Positions 4,156 through 6,565 of a DNA stretch of 6,565 bases are shown piece by piece. The notes beneath the pieces are model-generated. The model was not told the origin of the DNA. It saw nothing but the letters and a program-made list of their open reading frames with translations, and did no database searches. How positions within the stretch are numbered: position 1 is the first letter of the stretch; each line of letters begins with the position of its first letter. Origin of the DNA: Deltaproteobacteria bacterium (GTDB lineage: Bacteria > Desulfobacterota > DSM-4660 > Desulfatiglandales > B25-G16); assembly GCA_019308645.1 (NCBI GenBank), contig JAFDHR010000291.1:1-6565 (forward strand). The letters are read 5' to 3'. A program made the position numbers and the translations under genes.

Positions 4156-5763
4156 TTGATTCAGTGCAAACTTGGTCTTGGCTTAGCGCTAATCAGAGCC
4201 TTTCAATTTAAACTCAATTTTGGGTAAAGCTTTTTTGATTAAATCCCGTGCTTTTGACTCAGTATCTCCTTTTTCATAAGTAATTCGCACTGGCAAGATT
4301 AATTCAAATGGTTTAGGAAGATTACGAGCAGATACACGGAATATGACAGCACCTTTTTGGAGGTTCTTATCATTTGGATTAAAAATTTCAATTTCGAAAA
4401 CTTCGGAATCAACTTTGTGACGGAATTCATCACATTCAAATTCCCATATTCGTGTAAAAGTCGAAGGCTTTCTATTTTTCCAATAAAATGCATTCCTATC
4501 TCTGGACTCGGGCATAGATGGAAGTATCGGGTGCTTAAGATTGTCATAGAATGGAAAAGCTGTAACAGGTGTTCTAAGTTGCTGAAAATGGTCTATTAAC
4601 GAGGCTTGTCCGAGTAAAGTTGAACGCAAATCCTGTTTTACCCATTTTCCTTTGGGGAGAGAAGGCGGCTCAGGAAATTTAGTAAAAGATGATACTTTTT
4701 CCTCATCGTTATCCTTTGATTTCGGTGGAACAAAAAGAATTCCTTCTGATGCAGATATTTCAAGCAATGTATGTTCAGCAGGAGCCAACCCTGAGTTCGT
4801 AAGGATGAAACTAATTTTAAAACAACGCCCTAGATTTTCTAAGCGCCGATATAATTTCTTGAAATACTCCTTTAAATCATCAAGCCACTGGGGATATCTT
4901 CCAGTTTTGTATTCCTCAATAGAGCTATCGCTTGGAGGCTCATATTTCCATTGAAAACCAACCGAGTGATACTTCGATATGGAATCAAAAAAAGGAGGCG
5001 ACTTTCCATGGCCGTGAGGTTTGAAATCTGTGACCATAGGATACCTTGATTGGCACTCGGATATAAGTTCATCGATTTTTCTATCTGAAAGTTCTTCATA
5101 TAATGTAATGATGATACCCAAAGGAGTGGATATCTGGCTTCCATGCCTATCTTGAAAGATACCATCTATTTTGGGGTGCAGTTTCTTAAGGTTTTGTATC
5201 TCCCTTTCTAATTCAATGATTTTCTTATCCCGCGCATCGGGTTCAGGATGCAAAAGCCAATGCTCTGGAATTACAGTGTAATCCAAGCCACAACTTTTAG
5301 CTGTAAGCAGCGGATTCGTGTCATGTGTCAAGAGTCTTACTTTGATTTCAGGATTGGCAACCCGAAATGATAAAGCGTCATTAATTATTCTGTCATCTGG
5401 TTTCAAAAGATCAAGGTTCTCAGCCATTTTAATGTTTGATTCAGGCGTTGGAGAAAACGATACAACAACAGATGGTCCTGATTCTTTTATGATTTCATTG
5501 CATTCATCTGACAAAATAATCTTTCTTAACAATGAAGATGCCTTTCTTGCCCTTTTAGCCCTCCTCTTGTTTCCATCATGCTTTAGACGATCGACCTCTT
5601 CCATTACAGGTCTGGATATAATTATTGTCACATCTTCACCCTCTGAAATTTCATTCCAAGGAAGATCTTTAATATCTATGCACTGAAGAAATAGATTTGT
5701 ATCTGTAAAAAAAGCTATCATTTCAGGTAATGAATTTTCAGTAAGTGTAAAATAGCAGCCCAA
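4088..5763 (-). mobile_element. Complete integron gene cassette carrying the PIN gene
   Basis: By the G^TTRRRY cleavage rule the cassette begins at TTGGGC (minus strand 5763) and ends at the G of R' (4088), 1676 bp in all. It holds one gene in the cassette direction and one attC. The decisive check is reciprocity: the first bases GTTGGGC are the exact reverse complement of R'' GCCCAAC in its own attC 1.6 kb away, as required if the cassette once circularised. Cassette direction places any integrase gene and attI beyond the right edge of the window. Confidence 0.75.
4189..5721 (-). CDS. PIN-domain nuclease-like protein (PIN_4-like N-terminus, long C-terminal extension)
   Basis: This 510-residue protein begins with a PIN domain (about residues 1-150). 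The expected metal-binding acids are visible: D7 in FFTDTN, E41/E42 in RPVMEEVDRLK, D109/D110 in KPDDRIINDAL and D134 in LLTHDTN. PIN domains are metal-dependent RNases, common as toxins and in RNA decay. A KRRAKRARKASSLLRK basic helix follows the second acid. Residues about 163-181 (KKIIELEREIQNLKKL) look coiled coil. The rest, about 330 residues, is unassigned; around 300-335 a beta-rich SFILTNSGLAPAEHTLLEI segment may be an Ig-like fold. I chose the ATG at 5721, where MIAFFTDTN matches the domain start. An in-frame TTG at 5763 lies inside the attC R' box and is unlikely. No antitoxin gene accompanies it. An RNA-targeting stress or defence role is inferred from the PIN domain and cassette context. 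Confidence 0.8.
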   Translation of the reverse strand: MIAFFTDTNLFLQCIDIKDLPWNEISEGEDVTIIISRPVMEEVDRLKHDGNKRRAKRARKASSLLRKIILSDECNEIIKESGPSVVVSFSPTPESNIKMAENLDLLKPDDRIINDALSFRVANPEIKVRLLTHDTNPLLTAKSCGLDYTVIPEHWLLHPEPDARDKKIIELEREIQNLKKLHPKIDGIFQDRHGSQISTPLGIIITLYEELSDRKIDELISECQSRYPMVTDFKPHGHGKSPPFFDSISKYHSVGFQWKYEPPSDSSIEEYKTGRYPQWLDDLKEYFKKLYRRLENLGRCFKISFILTNSGLAPAEHTLLEISASEGILFVPPKSKDNDEEKVSSFTKFPEPPSLPKGKWVKQDLRSTLLGQASLIDHFQQLRTPVTAFPFYDNLKHPILPSMPESRDRNAFYWKNRKPSTFTRIWEFECDEFRHKVDSEVFEIEIFNPNDKNLQKGAVIFRVSARNLPKPFELILPVRITYEKGDTESKARDLIKKALPKIEFKLKGSD

Positions 5764-5843
5764 CGGTTAAGCTAACTTGCCGCCCACCGCATTTTGTGCA
5801 ATTAAAACAGCCCGTTGGGGTCAAGTTAAGCGCGTAGTTATAC
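5758..5843 (-). other. attC: attC-like integron recombination site (upstream of the PIN cassette)
   Basis: Read on the minus strand (86 bp): R'' GTATAAC (5837-5843, one mismatch to RYYYAAC), spacer TACGC, L'' GCTTAACTTG, a central region of about 42 bases, L' CAAGTTAGC, spacer TTAACC and R' GTTGGGC (5758-5764, perfect GTTRRRY). L' pairs fully with L'' when one T of L'' is left extrahelical, the attC signature. Further imperfect pairing continues inward (CCCCAAC with GTGGGCGG). R'' and R' need not match because R' belongs to the next cassette. The site lies between two same-strand reading frames. Confidence 0.75.
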
Positions 5844-5853
5844 CTGTGTACTA

Positions 5854-6165
5854 TTAGGTTTTTTTGTATGCTTTCGCTGCTAACTCAGAACTTTCACTAA
5901 GGTTCCAAAAGTCAAATTCTGCATGAATCTCTTTGTCCTCACCAAGGGAGTTTTCCTTGTACCTTTTAAGATACTCGTAATAAAGCTTCTCTAGATTAGA
6001 ACCGAAATTTTTAATAGCAAAATTGAAGGAAGGAGATTGACCACAACCACAAAGTCCTTTAATTTCCAGATCCCTTTCAAACGGTGGGGCAAGTTGTAAA
6101 GACAGGGAGAATGGTTGTAAGAGACCTTCAGGGGGTAGCCGAAGTTCAGTTTTACTTATATACTC
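5854..6165 (-). pseudogene. C-terminal remnant of an unknown cassette gene cut by an IS630-type element
   Basis: A frame of about 105 codons runs from just after the transposase stop to a TAA at 5854-5856, yet contains no ATG, GTG or TTG codon, so it cannot be an independent normal gene. Reading from EYISKTELRLPPEGLLQP it passes a CGCG motif (GLCGCGQSPSFNF), a FAIKNFGSNLEKLYYEYLKR helix-like region and ends in a charged tail, ELAAKAYKKT. I do not recognise the family. It is followed within 11 bp by an attC-like site, so it looks like the 3' end of a gene cassette. A TATATA run at the transposase side fits IS630-type insertion at a TA dinucleotide. Its upstream half, if it still exists, would be beyond the insertion sequence. 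Confidence 0.65.
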
Positions 6166-6565
6166 TGCGCCTTAAATAATTGCGCATAATTTTTTCAATG
6201 TCTTGTTCCCTGAAACCCAGTTATTAAAAACAAACTCGATTGCATCTGAAACACTTTCTAAAGAAGGGAAATACCGATTATGAATTGCAAGCCTTCGTGT
6301 GAGTTTCCAGACACGTTCAATGGGATTTAATTCGGGACTATAAGGAGGTAGAAACATCATTTCAAATTTCTTTGAACATTTTTCGCGCCAAGGTTTATGT
6401 AGTTTGGCATGGTGATATCGGGCATTATCAGTGATAACAACCACTTTACGTGCTGAATGAGAGCTCGCTCTCCGTAAATATTTGAGAAAAGTAAAGAATG
6501 TTTCACCGTTAAATTTGTCCCATTCAGATTTATATACAAATTTTCCATCACGGAGCCTTACCGCT
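6161..6565 (-). mobile_element. IS630-type insertion sequence, transposase 3' end (partial)
   Basis: The element contains the DDE transposase C-terminal half and extends past the right window edge. The left boundary is placed at the TA of TATATAC (6157-6163) just past the transposase stop, because IS630 elements insert at and duplicate TA. The terminal inverted repeat cannot be confirmed without the other end. Confidence 0.6.
6172..6565 (-). CDS. IS630 family transposase, C-terminal part (runs off the window)
   Basis: The frame is open without interruption from the window edge to the TAA at 6172, giving 131 residues. It starts AVRLRDGKFVYKSEWDKF, reaches VVVITDNARYHHA (second catalytic Asp of the DDE triad, in the TDNARxH box), then MMFLPPYSPELNPIERVWK (LPPYSPxLNPIExxW with the catalytic Glu), and ends in KKLCAII. 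These are diagnostic of the DDE_3 domain of IS630/Tc1-mariner transposases, which cut and paste DNA at TA targets. The first catalytic Asp and the DNA-binding domains lie outside the window. Nothing seen here is broken. It is next to the truncated cassette gene and probably interrupts it. Confidence 0.9.
   Translation of the reverse strand, partial: AVRLRDGKFVYKSEWDKFNGETFFTFLKYLRRASSHSARKVVVITDNARYHHAKLHKPWREKCSKKFEMMFLPPYSPELNPIERVWKLTRRLAIHNRYFPSLESVSDAIEFVFNNWVSGNKTLKKLCAII

Noticed and set aside
5722..5763. In-frame TTG at 5763 as the start of the PIN gene, adding 14 residues
   Set aside because: The TTG is the TTGGGC of the attC R' box. There is no good ribosome binding site, and the PIN fold begins at MIAFFTDTN (ATG 5721).
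6357..6551. An overlapping minus-strand reading frame that suggested a frameshifted transposase
   Set aside because: The correct frame translates without a break from the window edge through TDNARYHH to the stop, so no frameshift is needed.
1..6565. CRISPR arrays, tRNA or rRNA genes
   Set aside because: No regularly spaced repeats, cloverleaf-like sequence or rRNA-like segment was seen on either strand.

Overview
The window looks like accessory DNA from an AT-rich environmental bacterium. Most of it is visibly AT-rich, and one gene (2854-4020) is clearly GC-richer, so it has a different origin. Shine-Dalgarno-like sites, sigma70-type promoters, a RAYT remnant, an IS630-type transposase and integron-type attC sites fit a Gram-negative, proteobacteria-like host. 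I cannot name a genus.

Left part (1-973): a higBA toxin-antitoxin pair on the minus strand (higA cut by the window edge) has a near-consensus promoter overlapped by a palindrome. A broken N-terminal piece of a RAYT (Y1) transposase follows. It contains two small perfect hairpins and is flanked by imperfect inverted repeats.

Middle (974-2744): an apparently intact DNA methyltransferase with an N-terminal MerR-type helix-turn-helix overlaps, tail to tail, a 5'-truncated gene that looks like a restriction endonuclease. That gene is joined directly to the N-terminal signal-peptide fragment of a beta-lactamase-like serine hydrolase. A perfect 34-bp tandem duplication covers the hydrolase start site. 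The restriction-modification system therefore probably survives only as a solitary methyltransferase.

Right part (about 2830-6565), the most interesting: three minus-strand coding units lie head to tail. Both intergenic gaps contain a sequence with the architecture of an integron attC recombination site, and the outer core boxes of the middle cassette match reciprocally (GTTGGGC at its start, GCCCAAC in its own attC). The middle cassette (about 4088-5763) encodes a PIN-domain nuclease-like protein. The next encodes a protein with two CxxC...CxxC zinc ribbons and a C-terminal HEPN-like RxxxxH motif. The third, upstream, survives only as a C-terminal remnant cut off by an IS630-type transposase gene that runs off the right edge. 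Two unrelated candidate RNases in adjacent cassettes suggest a defence or toxin cargo. The integrase, if there is one, would lie beyond the right edge, or the array may lack an integrase.
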